Shown in pieces: positions 37,988-46,924 of a stretch of 64,000 nt of DNA. How positions within the stretch are numbered: position 1 is the first letter of the stretch; the number at the start of each line of letters is the position of its first letter. A program made the position numbers and the translations under genes. Source of the DNA: Ezakiella sp. (lineage in GTDB: Bacteria > Bacillota > Clostridia > Tissierellales > Peptoniphilaceae). The stretch spans positions 35,829 through 99,828 of the forward strand of contig JALFRW010000019.1 in the NCBI GenBank assembly GCA_022778715.1. The letters run 5' to 3'. The notes beneath the pieces were generated by a model. The model did no database searches and was not told where the DNA came from. It worked only from the letters and a program-made list of their open reading frames with translations.

Positions 37988-38707
37988 ATGAATTTTTATA
38001 AAGAAATTGCAGGTATTTATGATAAATTGTTTCCGGTAAACGAAAACAAGATAAATTTTTTACTTGAATCAGGCAAAAAGTCAGGCGGAATTGACGTGCT
38101 TGATGTGGGTTGCAGCAACGGAAACGATGCAAAAGAGCTGATTAAAAACGGATACAATGTAGTTGGAGTGGATGTAGAAGAAGAAATGGTGGAGCGCTCA
38201 ATCGCAAACGGAATTGACGCTGAAAAACTCGATATGCTTAAAATTGACGAACTAAAGGGCAACTATGACCTCATTTACGCGGTAGGAAATACACTCAGCC
38301 ATTTGCAAGAAAAAAAAGACGTGATTACATTTTTTGAAAAAGTTTATAGCAAACTAAAAAACAAGGGAGTGTTTGTGCTTCAAATTATTAACTACGATAA
38401 ATTTTGGAAAGATGACGCTACTAATGGGCAATACTTAGGTAGTTTGCCGGAAATTAAGGGAGAAGATCTGAAATTCACCAGAGATTATTACAGGCGCGAT
38501 GACAAGATTGGATTTAGAACAACTGTAGCGTACAAAGATAAACATATGATAAATGAAGTGCTGCTTTTGCCTCTAAATCAAATAAATTTGATTGAAACTC
38601 TTGTGTGTCTTGGATTTAGTGAAGTTGAAGCTTATGGCAGTTATAAGAAAACTCCGCTTGGCGATGGCGATGCAGTTATTATTAGATGCAAAAAGAAAAT
38701 AAGTTAG
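37988..38707 (+). CDS. Class I SAM-dependent methyltransferase
   Basis: 239 residues. SAM motif I VLDVGCSNGNDAKEL, acidic loop VVGVDVEEEM, motif YDLIYAVGNTLSHL. Substrate not recognisable; small-molecule or tRNA-type methyltransferase possible. RBS AGGAGG. Same direction as and close to the ArsC-like gene and the following lipoprotein gene. Confidence 0.85.
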   Translation: MNFYKEIAGIYDKLFPVNENKINFLLESGKKSGGIDVLDVGCSNGNDAKELIKNGYNVVGVDVEEEMVERSIANGIDAEKLDMLKIDELKGNYDLIYAVGNTLSHLQEKKDVITFFEKVYSKLKNKGVFVLQIINYDKFWKDDATNGQYLGSLPEIKGEDLKFTRDYYRRDDKIGFRTTVAYKDKHMINEVLLLPLNQINLIETLVCLGFSEVEAYGSYKKTPLGDGDAVIIRCKKKIS

Positions 38708-38715
38708 GAGAGGAT

Positions 38716-40893
38716 ATGAAAAAAATATTAGCATTTCTGCTTGTTTGTGCTATGCTTTTTAGTGCGTGCGCAAAGGTGCCACGGACAGAAAATAGGGAAG
38801 AGGAAGAAATAAAAACGGAAGAAAAAAAAGATACAATAAAAATCGAGAAAGACGAAGAAAAACATGTGGAGAAGGTAAAACTGGTGGACTTTGACACTGA
38901 CATTGACGAAAGTCTGATTTATCCGGAATACAAAGAGAGTGATGTTAAGGCAAATGTGCCTCCATACGAAATCATGAAAGGACTAAAAAATGTTGACGGT
39001 GCGGATGATGTAAAATTTGTTTACAGTGAAAAAGCACAAGATGCACTTTTAAAAGACGGTTTTGTAGTGAATTATTCTGTAATGAATCAGCCGTTTGCCA
39101 TTTATGAAACAAATCAATACACTTACCAAAGCTCTTTTGTCACTACCGACAGCGTCATGCATTTATATCACATAATTTATCTTGGTATACTTGAACAAAT
39201 TGAGAAAAATTATCTGTCTGAAAAACTTATGAGCGTGACAAACAAAATGTATGACAAACTTTTGGAAGACTACAATGCTTCGGACGAAGATTTTAAAGTG
39301 ACTCAACAAGCAAATTTAACATTGTTTGCTATTGCCAAGAAACTTTTCGGCGAAGCAGTGAAAGATTTTCCGGAAGAACTACAAACAATGATGCAAATGG
39401 AAATGGCAAATATCGAATCCGAACAACCTGCACAATCTGTTATCACGGGCAAAGTGATTGACTATTCGCAATTTAAACCTCGCGGAAATTATACGAAATC
39501 CGAAGAGTTAAAGAAATATTTTAGAGTGAATATGTTATTCTCGCAAGATGCGTATACATTAAGAGATGCAGATAAAACTTTGAATAAAGCTCAGATTTTA
39601 AGCTCATTGCTTCTTACAAGAGCACTTTATAGTGACGAAGAGCTTTACAGAGATTATATTGATTTTTATGCACCAATCAGCTTTTTGGTGGACAAGGCCG
39701 AAGACAATTCACCTCTTACTATGTATGAAATGCTCGGCGAAGTGGTGGACAATCTGGATATTGACACAATACGCGATGACAAAACCGTTGAAAGCATTGC
39801 CGAGAAGATTGCGGCTCTTCCTACTCCACTTATAAATAAAAAGGCGGGTACAATTTTTGCATTTATCCCACAAAGAGCCGTGATTGATAATATTTGGCTT
39901 CAAAATGTGATCGATGACAGGGATAGTAGTGAAAGACCGGTAGCTTCAGGCGTTGACCTTATGGGCGTGATGGGAAACGAGCTTGCTGATAAAATGGTTA
40001 AATCAAATGAAAAGAATAAACGTTGGGATAAATTTGAAGAAAAATACGAAGAAACTAAAAAGCTGGCAAAACTGGATGAAAAGAGTGAGAAAGAAAATGT
40101 GTATCGTGCCTGGCTATGGATGTTAAAAGCTAATAACGAAATTTATGACGATAGCTATCCGCTGTTTATGCAAAAAGAAAAATGGCAACTTAAAAACCTA
40201 AATTCAAGCCTTGCATCTTGGGCACAATTAAAGCACGATACGATTTTATATTCAAAACAATTTGGTGCAGAAATGGGCGGATTTGATGGCGAAATGCCAA
40301 CGCACTATGTTGAACCGAATGTGGAACTTTACAATCGTCTAAACTGGATTGTGGATTTTACTCTTGCAAATGCCGACAAATACAATTTGTTAGATGACGA
40401 CCACAGGAATATTTTGGAACAATATAAAGATATGCTGGAATTTTTGATAAAGGTTAGCATGGATGAACTAACAAAAGAAACTGTTTCCAAAGAAGACAAC
40501 GAAAGATTAGACTATATCGGCGGCGAAATGGAAAACATTTTCATTGGATTTAATGAAGCAAAAGATGGCGAGGATTATGTTGCACCATCTGATAGAGACA
40601 CCACAAATATAGCGGATATTCAAAGAGTTGGAAATAATGTTGTGGAAGAGCCGGAAGGACATTATCTCGAAGTGGGCTCGGGAAGATTTTCGATAATCGA
40701 TGTTGTGTTTAGGTTAAATGGCAAATACTACATCGGCAGCGGTTCTATGATGAACTACTACGAATTCTTATCTCCTGAAAGAATGACTGACGAAGAATTT
40801 TCCGATAAATGTAATGGCTTTAATTTAGAAACCGGGGAAGAAGTTGAACAGGTAAATCCGTTCTTTATTGAATTATTTGACCAGAGAAATTAG
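38716..40893 (+). CDS. DUF3160-family lipoprotein
   Basis: 725 residues from the ATG at 38716 (RBS TTAGGAGAGG); the reading from 38686 would run inside the previous gene. Lipobox LFSAC near residue 17, then a Glu/Lys-rich linker (residues 20-55). The rest matches DUF3160 from memory: NQPFAIYETNQYTYQSS, TTDSVMHLYHIIYLGILEQ and a C-terminal DVVFRLNGKYYIGSGSMMNYYEF. Function unknown; exported and membrane anchored. Followed after 3 bases by a small membrane-anchored protein. Confidence 0.8.
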   Translation: MKKILAFLLVCAMLFSACAKVPRTENREEEEIKTEEKKDTIKIEKDEEKHVEKVKLVDFDTDIDESLIYPEYKESDVKANVPPYEIMKGLKNVDGADDVKFVYSEKAQDALLKDGFVVNYSVMNQPFAIYETNQYTYQSSFVTTDSVMHLYHIIYLGILEQIEKNYLSEKLMSVTNKMYDKLLEDYNASDEDFKVTQQANLTLFAIAKKLFGEAVKDFPEELQTMMQMEMANIESEQPAQSVITGKVIDYSQFKPRGNYTKSEELKKYFRVNMLFSQDAYTLRDADKTLNKAQILSSLLLTRALYSDEELYRDYIDFYAPISFLVDKAEDNSPLTMYEMLGEVVDNLDIDTIRDDKTVESIAEKIAALPTPLINKKAGTIFAFIPQRAVIDNIWLQNVIDDRDSSERPVASGVDLMGVMGNELADKMVKSNEKNKRWDKFEEKYEETKKLAKLDEKSEKENVYRAWLWMLKANNEIYDDSYPLFMQKEKWQLKNLNSSLASWAQLKHDTILYSKQFGAEMGGFDGEMPTHYVEPNVELYNRLNWIVDFTLANADKYNLLDDDHRNILEQYKDMLEFLIKVSMDELTKETVSKEDNERLDYIGGEMENIFIGFNEAKDGEDYVAPSDRDTTNIADIQRVGNNVVEEPEGHYLEVGSGRFSIIDVVFRLNGKYYIGSGSMMNYYEFLSPERMTDEEFSDKCNGFNLETGEEVEQVNPFFIELFDQRN

Positions 40894-40896
40894 CAA

Positions 40897-41487
40897 TTGA
40901 AGAAAAAAATAAAAATCGCCACAATTTTTATAGCGATTGTACTCATTATATATTTTTCGAGGAATGTCAGTGAAGTTTTTTTTCTAAACGACAAAATAAA
41001 TGGCGATTTTACTTTAAAACTAACGAAAAGAAAATATCAAAAGTACTACAATAAAGTCACCATTAAAAACGGCGACGAACAAAAAACTCATTACTTTAAA
41101 GATAAAATGACGCTAAACATTTGGAAAACTGATTGGGGACATATCAACAATGAAAATAAAACACTGGATATAGCCTTTGGTGTTTATAATATTGCACCGC
41201 ACCATAGAAAAATGTTTAAGCGCGTGTTTATATATAAGGTGGAAGGAGTAGAACTCGTACCGAAATTTAGATGCTCGCGCCTTGCAACTCCGATGGTCGA
41301 TTTTATGCTCTACGATTATGATGAAGATGGTTATGACGAAATTGTCTCAATTGAAAAGCATAAAGGAAAATATACGATTAATGCTTATAAAGAATATAAT
41401 CTAACGATTTTGAGAGTTTTTACAAAAGAAATTAAAGAGAGCGAATCGGACATTAAAAATGTAAAACATTTATTAAAAGACAGATGA
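40897..41487 (+). CDS. Membrane-anchored protein of unknown function
   Basis: 196 residues from a TTG at 40897, three bases after the DUF3160 stop. One N-terminal membrane segment (residues 7-24). A Ca-binding-like loop DYDEDGYDEIVSIEKHKG (FG-GAP/VCBS type) lies near residue 148. Function unknown; placement suggests it works with the DUF3160 lipoprotein. Its last eight codons and stop form the left arm of a 26-bp hairpin. Confidence 0.6.
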   Translation: MKKKIKIATIFIAIVLIIYFSRNVSEVFFLNDKINGDFTLKLTKRKYQKYYNKVTIKNGDEQKTHYFKDKMTLNIWKTDWGHINNENKTLDIAFGVYNIAPHHRKMFKRVFIYKVEGVELVPKFRCSRLATPMVDFMLYDYDEDGYDEIVSIEKHKGKYTINAYKEYNLTILRVFTKEIKESESDIKNVKHLLKDR

Positions 41488-41518
41488 TTTATATCATCTG
41501 TCTTTTAATAAATGTTTT
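41463..41518 (+). terminator. 26-bp perfect inverted repeat over the stop codon
   Basis: The left arm 41463-41488 pairs perfectly with the right arm 41493-41518 (26 pairs, TTAT loop); a further T-A pair extends it. The TGA of the preceding gene is inside the left arm. A modest T run (TTTTATAATTTT) follows, so it can act as a terminator, but it is much longer than the other terminators in this window. Confidence 0.8.
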
Positions 41519-42343
41519 ATAATTTTAGGAAATTAGGAAGAGGTAATAGAAATCCAAACATTAATAATCACAGATATTAAGGCAATAAAAATCTTGTTGT
41601 CGTTCACCAATTTGGGAGCGTTATTGCAATATTATTAGGCAAGGGTTTTCGTTTGTAAATACTTTGCTCATTTATTTTTTATTCAATTTTTTGGATTAGA
41701 GATATTTCAACTGAAATTTAGCGGATAATGCATGTAAATGTTTTAAAAGTTCTTATGCTTTATGAGATATCTTGCGTTAGTCAATTTTTGTGTACGTTTT
41801 ATGTTTGGCCTCACTGAATTTTTATTGCCTTCCTTTGAATAGCGGTCGAGGTCATCATTTTTAATTTTATATTACAGAAATTAAATTTAAAATCAATTTG
41901 ATATTAATTTGATATTAATTTGATATTAATTCTTTCACCTTATCTGTAGTGAATACTATTTGTAATTTGAGTAGGAAGTCTTTCGTTTTTACCGTTTTGC
42001 TTTATAAGGCGATTGATAAATTATAGATTTTATATTTTTAAATGACTCAGAGCTTCTATTCTTAGATCCACAGAAAGAAGAGAGCTTTTTGTTTAGAACT
42101 CTAAATCCAAAATAGTGGATTGGCAGTTAAAAATGTCAAAATTGCAGCGATATAATTCTCTTAAATGCAATTGCTATAGTAACGATAATCGTGATGATAT
42201 TTTAAACCAATTTTTAATCACGTCAAAATAATAATTTGCCCAAATTTAACTTTATTCTATATAGAGAAAAATTTGCGGCTGCTACGGCGTAGCTCGTTAA
42301 TTTTTATTGTTATCTGGTAAATTTTATGTATTTCGCATCTTTA
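41519..42343. other. 825-base AT-rich gene-free region
   Basis: No gene supported on either strand. It holds a triple 11-base direct repeat (41897-41929, listed separately) and a short palindrome GCTACGGCGTAGC near 42279. It could be a decayed gene, a non-coding RNA locus or simple spacer. Confidence 0.5.
41897..41929. repeat. Three perfect tandem copies of TTTGATATTAA
   Basis: Units at 41897-41907, 41908-41918 and 41919-41929 are identical and adjacent. The 11-base period matches one helical turn. Confidence 0.9.
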
Positions 42344-42386
42344 AAAACAAAAAAGAATGTGCAGAAAATTCAATTTCTACACATTC
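42344..42386 (-). terminator. Terminator of the PrcB-type gene
   Basis: GAATGTG (42355-42361) pairs with CACATTC (42380-42386), with AGAAA/TTTCT inside. Read on the minus strand it is followed by TTTTTTGTTTTT. Confidence 0.85.
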
Positions 42387-42394
42387 TCGATTTA

Positions 42395-43216
42395 CTATCG
42401 ATCGGAAAGTTGGACTGCATCTTGTCCCTCAATTTCTACTACATATCCTTCCGGTAATTCTTTTTCGTCAAGAATAATTGTAGTTGAAGGATAGCTTATT
42501 ACTTGAGTCACCATTTGTCCAGCCGGCGGAGCTTGTATTTTTGGGGTAATAATAATTCTATTACCATTTCGTTCTACTTTATCTGTACTCAAACTATATC
42601 CGCCTGTATTTACTTTAACTGAATAGGTGATAGCGATTTTTCCGTCTCCCGCATCTTTTATTAAAAGAATGGTTTGATTTTTGGTTTCTTCTGATTTAAC
42701 TTCTCTAAAATTAATTTTTCCGTCCATCAATACTCCTTTTTTTACTAAACCTACAATTCTTGTTTCTTTGTTCCATGATGTATCAAGCCCTAAAGCTTCT
42801 GCCAAATCACGAAGTCTAAAATAATTGTATCCGGCAACATTGATTTTTGAAAGCAAATAATCTCGGTCATTTACAGACACTGCTTCGTTGCCGATAACGG
42901 TGTCATTGAAATTTAAGTCGCTATTTAACTCATCGCCAAGTGGTTCATATTTTCCGGTAGTTATAATAATTTTGCTATTTTCTTTATTAAATTTCACACT
43001 AAAATCCGTGTAATCCATTAAAACAAACAGCAAATCGCGAAGCTTCACATAATTTTCACTTTTGTACATAACAGTTGTGAAAGTATGCTCTTTATTATCA
43101 ATATCCAATTTCATTTCGTTTTTGGAAAAATAATTCGGCTTAGCGCTTACAGAAAATACAATTGAGTTAATCAAAACGGAAACGACAAGTAAACCGGCTA
43201 AAAATTTATTTCTCAT
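42395..43216 (-). CDS. Exported stalk-domain protein with PrcB-like C terminus
   Basis: 273 residues; RBS GAGGAGGT. Signal peptide with cleavage near FSVSAKP. Residues about 35-160 form two copies of the copper-amine-oxidase N-terminal-like (stalk) fold: YVKLRDLLFVLMDYT and YFRLRDLAEALGLDTSW. The C-terminal 100 residues look like the PrcB_C domain: VNTGGYSLSTDKVERNG, APPAGQMVTQVISYPSTTI. PrcB is known from the dentilisin protease complex of Treponema. Here it stands alone, so a protease link is only inference. Confidence 0.75.
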   Translation of the reverse strand: MRNKFLAGLLVVSVLINSIVFSVSAKPNYFSKNEMKLDIDNKEHTFTTVMYKSENYVKLRDLLFVLMDYTDFSVKFNKENSKIIITTGKYEPLGDELNSDLNFNDTVIGNEAVSVNDRDYLLSKINVAGYNYFRLRDLAEALGLDTSWNKETRIVGLVKKGVLMDGKINFREVKSEETKNQTILLIKDAGDGKIAITYSVKVNTGGYSLSTDKVERNGNRIIITPKIQAPPAGQMVTQVISYPSTTIILDEKELPEGYVVEIEGQDAVQLSDR

Positions 43217-43307
43217 AACTACCTCCTCTAGTAATATTCTACCAAATAATTATATACATTTGTTAAAAGTAACACAAATGTAATTCAAATGAAATTCAAA
43301 TGAAATC

Positions 43308-43892
43308 TTATCTGGCAATATTATTTACGTCATCAACTTGACGTCTTAAATATGAGCTCTTGTTTATAACTATCATGAGTGCGTATGAAATTGCAACTGC
43401 AAACACAGCGTTAACTAAACTTGCAACGGCTTTTGTTCCTACGACTGTCCATGCGCCTTCTTTCGGAACGCCGAATAAAATATTTAATGACAATAATGTT
43501 TTTCCTAAATATAGAACAATATAAGTTAGTTGTCCAAGGATTCCACCAATAAGATTTTTCTTATTGCTTAAACCTATTTTTCCGTCGTTTTTAGCAACAA
43601 CACCGCACATCGCGCCCATTAAAAATTTAAAAATAAAAGTAATTGGCGCACCAGCAATGTACAGAGGATTAGTTAAATCCAAAAACACACTGCCAAGTCC
43701 TGCTGAAAACCCACCCCAAAGCGGTCCTAAAATAATACCGGACAACAAACAAAAAGCGTTGCCCAAATGAATTCTAGTTGGAGTTCCAATCCCAACCGGA
43801 ATGTAGAACGAAATGAGTGAGCCCACAAAAACAAGTCCTGCCATAAGTGCAATGAGTGCAATTTTTTTTGCAGTAAACTTTTTTTCTTTCAT
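43308..43892 (-). CDS. ECF transporter S component
   Basis: 194 residues, five to six membrane segments; RBS GGAGGTG. The pattern TRIHLGNAFCLLSGIILGP followed by GGFSAGLGSVFLDL matches the COG4720-type S components that bind a vitamin or precursor and use the shared EcfAAT motor. Substrate not determined; no riboswitch was seen upstream on the minus strand. Same direction as the PrcB-type gene, 91 bases apart. Confidence 0.8.
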   Translation of the reverse strand: MKEKKFTAKKIALIALMAGLVFVGSLISFYIPVGIGTPTRIHLGNAFCLLSGIILGPLWGGFSAGLGSVFLDLTNPLYIAGAPITFIFKFLMGAMCGVVAKNDGKIGLSNKKNLIGGILGQLTYIVLYLGKTLLSLNILFGVPKEGAWTVVGTKAVASLVNAVFAVAISYALMIVINKSSYLRRQVDDVNNIAR

Positions 43893-44004
43893 TTAAACAC
43901 CTCCATAAGTACCAATAAAATTATAACATAATGAATTTATTTGTCAATGAGTTCAATAAATCTATAGTATTATTTATAAAATTTCAATTTGGAGTAAAGT
44001 ATGA

Positions 44005-44010
44005 TATAAT
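44005..44010 (+). promoter_or_regulatory. Possible -10 box for the Tyr-rich surface protein
   Basis: TATAAT at 44005-44010; the -35 region (around 43982) is weak. It lies just before the structured leader. Confidence 0.5.
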
Positions 44011-44020
44011 AAAAGCACAT

Positions 44021-44141
44021 TGAATTGTTATACCCATTTTTGAAAATGGCTTCATCTATTATTACAAGTGTTTTACAAATCATGCAATTTTTGATTAAAG
44101 TTGGCATAGTTGGGTAATATAGTAATAAGAATAACAATTCA
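44021..44141 (+). promoter_or_regulatory. Putative structured 5' leader RNA
   Basis: TGAATTGTTAT (44021-44031) pairs perfectly with ATAACAATTCA (44131-44141), closing a 121-base domain. Inside, TACCCA (44031-44036) can pair with TGGGTA (44111-44116), while CCATTTT/AAAATGG (44034-44049) forms a competing local hairpin, and AATCA/TGATT adds another. Mutually exclusive pairings are typical of regulatory leaders. It ends 27 bases before the ATG at 44169. No known riboswitch class recognised. Confidence 0.5.
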
Positions 44142-44168
44142 GCCAATTCATATGAAGGAGGAAAATAT

Positions 44169-46673
44169 ATGAAAAGACTTATAAGTATCTTAATAGCATT
44201 GGTAATGATTATAGGATTTATTCCTACATATTCTATTCATGCAGAAGATGATGTTGAAACCGCTAGACAAAATTTAATAGCTTTAATTGATGAAGCTTCT
44301 GCTCTTAAGGATAAATATCCAAAATCTACAGCTGAATCAACTGATAAAGGCGAACATTTTGTTACTGAAGAAGATATTGCTGCAATCGGCGCAGCTATTG
44401 ATGAGGCAGTTCGTGTGCGTGATGCAAAAGACCCTGCCCCAACATTGCAAGAATTAAATGATGCTATTTCTAAATTAACTGCCGCATCAGACTTGTTTAA
44501 ACAAAAATATGAAACACAAATTGGAACAAAAGTTGTTGACAAAACTGAATTAAAAGCTGCAGTTGCTGCAGCTGAAGCAAAACTTGCTGAAGTTCAAGAA
44601 AGTGAAGTAACTGAACCAAAAAAAATTGAAAAAGGGAAAAAAGTTGCTTCTAAAGAAAATATTGAAGCATATAAAACAGCTATAACAACTGCAAAAACTT
44701 TTTTAGGCGATGAAAAAACTCTAGAAGAAGTAAAAAAAGCACTTAGTGATATAAAAGCTGCAACAACTAAATTTGAAGGTCAAATTGTAATTGGAACAAA
44801 AGAACCGCAACCAACAACACACAAAGTCACCGTTATCAAAAACATATATGCAACTGTAAAAACAAACCAAACCGACAATGATAAGGTGAATGTTGGAGAT
44901 GAAGTCCAAGTTACAGTAACTACAAAAGATGGATACAAATTTGTAAGCTCAACTTATGAGTATACTGTTGACGGTAAAAAAACGACAGAAACTGTAAAGA
45001 CTGAAAAATACAGTTTTAAAATGCCGAATGCTGATGTCACAATTAGTGTAAAAGTAGAAAAAGAAACTATTCCTACACCTGACCCGGGATATAGCTCAAG
45101 AGTTCCTCGTGCAGTTAGAATTACAATTAAAAATGCAGAAGATTTGCAAGCATGTCCGGGATTTGACGCTTTATCTAAGACGATGATTAATTCTTATGAA
45201 AATGCATTGGATAGATTGAAAAATATTGCTGATGAGTTTGAAAAAGGATATTATTACAACGGATATTACAATGACAGATATTACTACGGGGACTATTATT
45301 ACGATGATGGTTACTATTATGTAAACGGCATTCCATACACTTATAATGAATTCTACAAAGAATTCAATTATTATCCAAATGAATATTATGGCTATGACGA
45401 TGAATATTATGATTATTTCGAATATGGTTTATATTACAAGTACGGTAAAGGTTACACCTACAACGAATATAGACGTCATTTCGGAGTTTATCCAAAATAC
45501 GATTTAAGTGATTATGACTATCGTTATTGGAACCCGGATAATAGATATTGGGACCCATACTATGGAAACAAATATTATGGTTATTGGAATGGTCGCTCAC
45601 TTAGCTATTATGTAGAAGACATGGTAGACGAAATAAGAGCAGCAGCTAAAGCCTTATATCCACCATATCTATGTGCAGAAAAATATCTAAACCTATCTTA
45701 CCCAAACTATAGCGATTATGACGGATATTATGATTTCTATGGATATCGTTATGATTACGATCGTAAAGATAGCAGAATTAAAGAATTAAAGCAACTTATT
45801 GACGAAGCTGAAGAACTTGCTTATTCAAGAAAAGACAGCGCTTGGGCACCGTACAAGGCAGAACTTATTAACGCTGCAAACAATGGAAGCAAGGCTATTA
45901 AAGGTAGAGCATCAATTGCAAGTGCAATTAAAGATTTAGAAGCTGCAATCAAAAAAGCTAAAGAAGAAGGCACAAAAGTTTATATTAGAAGAGGCTATAT
46001 GCAAGGAAACACTTCTAATATGTTTAATCCGGAAGGCTCAATGACAAGAGCAGAAATGGCTCAAATCCTTTCAAATCTTTTAGACCAATCAGGCAAGACT
46101 GCAACTTATACGCACAACAACTTCAAAGACGTTGAAGAAGGAAGATGGTATAAGAAAGCTATTGACCACGTTGCAAGCTATGGATTAATGGTTGGTGATC
46201 CGGATGGCAACTTCAGACCAAACGACACAGTTTCAAAAGAACAATTGATTGTTATCGCTGCAAGATTGGGCAAATTCTCACCTAGAAAAGGCAATATTTT
46301 CGGAATCGAAAAACACTACTGGAGTGTTCCATATATTCAAACAGCTTATGAATATGGTTGGATTGGAATGGAAAAATTCAATCCGGTAGATCCTATTACC
46401 AGAGGTCAAACAACTCAAATTTTGAATCGCTCAATGGGTTATGGCGTGGACAAAGATTTCATAAATAAATATGGCTCAATTATGAACAAATTCACAGACG
46501 TGAATAAGAATAGCTCATATTATTATGATATTTTAGCAGCAACAAACACTATTAGTTATACGCAAGCTGAAAATTCAAATACCAGAATTTGGAGATCAGT
46601 TTTAACGACTAATGGTTGGTCAAATAAGAATTATACAGATGGTTCATATGTAAAACCATATAAGGGAATGTAA
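44169..46673 (+). CDS. Tyrosine-rich SLH-domain surface protein
   Basis: 834 residues; RBS AAGGAGG. Signal peptide cleaved near SIHAED. Parts in order: two FIVAR-type helical modules (about 28-115 and 120-205), a bacterial-repeat domain (about 217-297), a short Pro linker, a Tyr-rich region (361-530) and a third FIVAR-like module (about 535-600), then SLH domains (about 605-800). Residues 361-481 contain 45 Tyr in 121 positions, with Asp, Asn, Gly and Trp. Within it TYNEFYKEFNYYPNEY and TYNEYRRHFGVYPKYD look like two copies of one unit. A single Cys (residue 502) is present. Exported and wall bound; the Tyr-rich part could be adhesive or be cross-linked. Function unknown. Confidence 0.85.
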   Translation: MKRLISILIALVMIIGFIPTYSIHAEDDVETARQNLIALIDEASALKDKYPKSTAESTDKGEHFVTEEDIAAIGAAIDEAVRVRDAKDPAPTLQELNDAISKLTAASDLFKQKYETQIGTKVVDKTELKAAVAAAEAKLAEVQESEVTEPKKIEKGKKVASKENIEAYKTAITTAKTFLGDEKTLEEVKKALSDIKAATTKFEGQIVIGTKEPQPTTHKVTVIKNIYATVKTNQTDNDKVNVGDEVQVTVTTKDGYKFVSSTYEYTVDGKKTTETVKTEKYSFKMPNADVTISVKVEKETIPTPDPGYSSRVPRAVRITIKNAEDLQACPGFDALSKTMINSYENALDRLKNIADEFEKGYYYNGYYNDRYYYGDYYYDDGYYYVNGIPYTYNEFYKEFNYYPNEYYGYDDEYYDYFEYGLYYKYGKGYTYNEYRRHFGVYPKYDLSDYDYRYWNPDNRYWDPYYGNKYYGYWNGRSLSYYVEDMVDEIRAAAKALYPPYLCAEKYLNLSYPNYSDYDGYYDFYGYRYDYDRKDSRIKELKQLIDEAEELAYSRKDSAWAPYKAELINAANNGSKAIKGRASIASAIKDLEAAIKKAKEEGTKVYIRRGYMQGNTSNMFNPEGSMTRAEMAQILSNLLDQSGKTATYTHNNFKDVEEGRWYKKAIDHVASYGLMVGDPDGNFRPNDTVSKEQLIVIAARLGKFSPRKGNIFGIEKHYWSVPYIQTAYEYGWIGMEKFNPVDPITRGQTTQILNRSMGYGVDKDFINKYGSIMNKFTDVNKNSSYYYDILAATNTISYTQAENSNTRIWRSVLTTNGWSNKNYTDGSYVKPYKGM
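45249..45758 (+). repeat. Tyr-rich low-complexity coding segment
   Basis: Codons for residues 361-530 are dominated by TAT and TAC, giving a TAT/GAT/AAT-rich DNA tract. Two related units start near residues 391 and 430. The antisense open frame here is only a composition shadow. Confidence 0.8.
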
Positions 46674-46684
46674 AATTTTCTTTG

Positions 46685-46717
46685 ATAGAAGCTATTTATA
46701 TAGCTTCTATTTTTTTA
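46685..46717 (+). terminator. Terminator of the Tyr-rich protein gene
   Basis: ATAGAAGCTAT (46685-46695) pairs perfectly with ATAGCTTCTAT (46700-46710), TTAT loop, then TTTTTT. Confidence 0.92.
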
Positions 46718-46880
46718 AGATTTTCTTCAAGTATCATATTTATAGAAAAATTGACATATGTTAGGAGAAAAAATAGAAAAGTTGGAAATATTTTATTAGA
46801 TTTTTGTAAAACGAATATTTTATCTGGTGAAAAAATCGAAAGCAAAATATATTATCATTCTAAGAAATAAATTGCAAATA

Positions 46881-46906
46881 AAAAAGCTCCACAAAAGTGG
46901 AGTTTT
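46881..46906 (-). terminator. Terminator of the tex gene
   Basis: CTCCAC pairs with GTGGAG around AAAA, flanked by A and T runs, so it can work on both strands. It lies just past the tex stop on the minus strand. Confidence 0.8.
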
Positions 46907-46924
46907 ACATATTATATAATCATT

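Noticed and set aside
41897..41929. CRISPR-like repeats
   Set aside because: Units are 11 bases and directly adjacent, without spacers.
45364..45600. 78-codon His/Asn-rich minus-strand frame
   Set aside because: It is the antisense of the Tyr-rich coding tract (TAT/GAT/AAT codons), a composition shadow.
46682..46870. 62-codon frame after the Tyr-rich gene
   Set aside because: Starts inside the terminator hairpin of the preceding gene and lacks an RBS.
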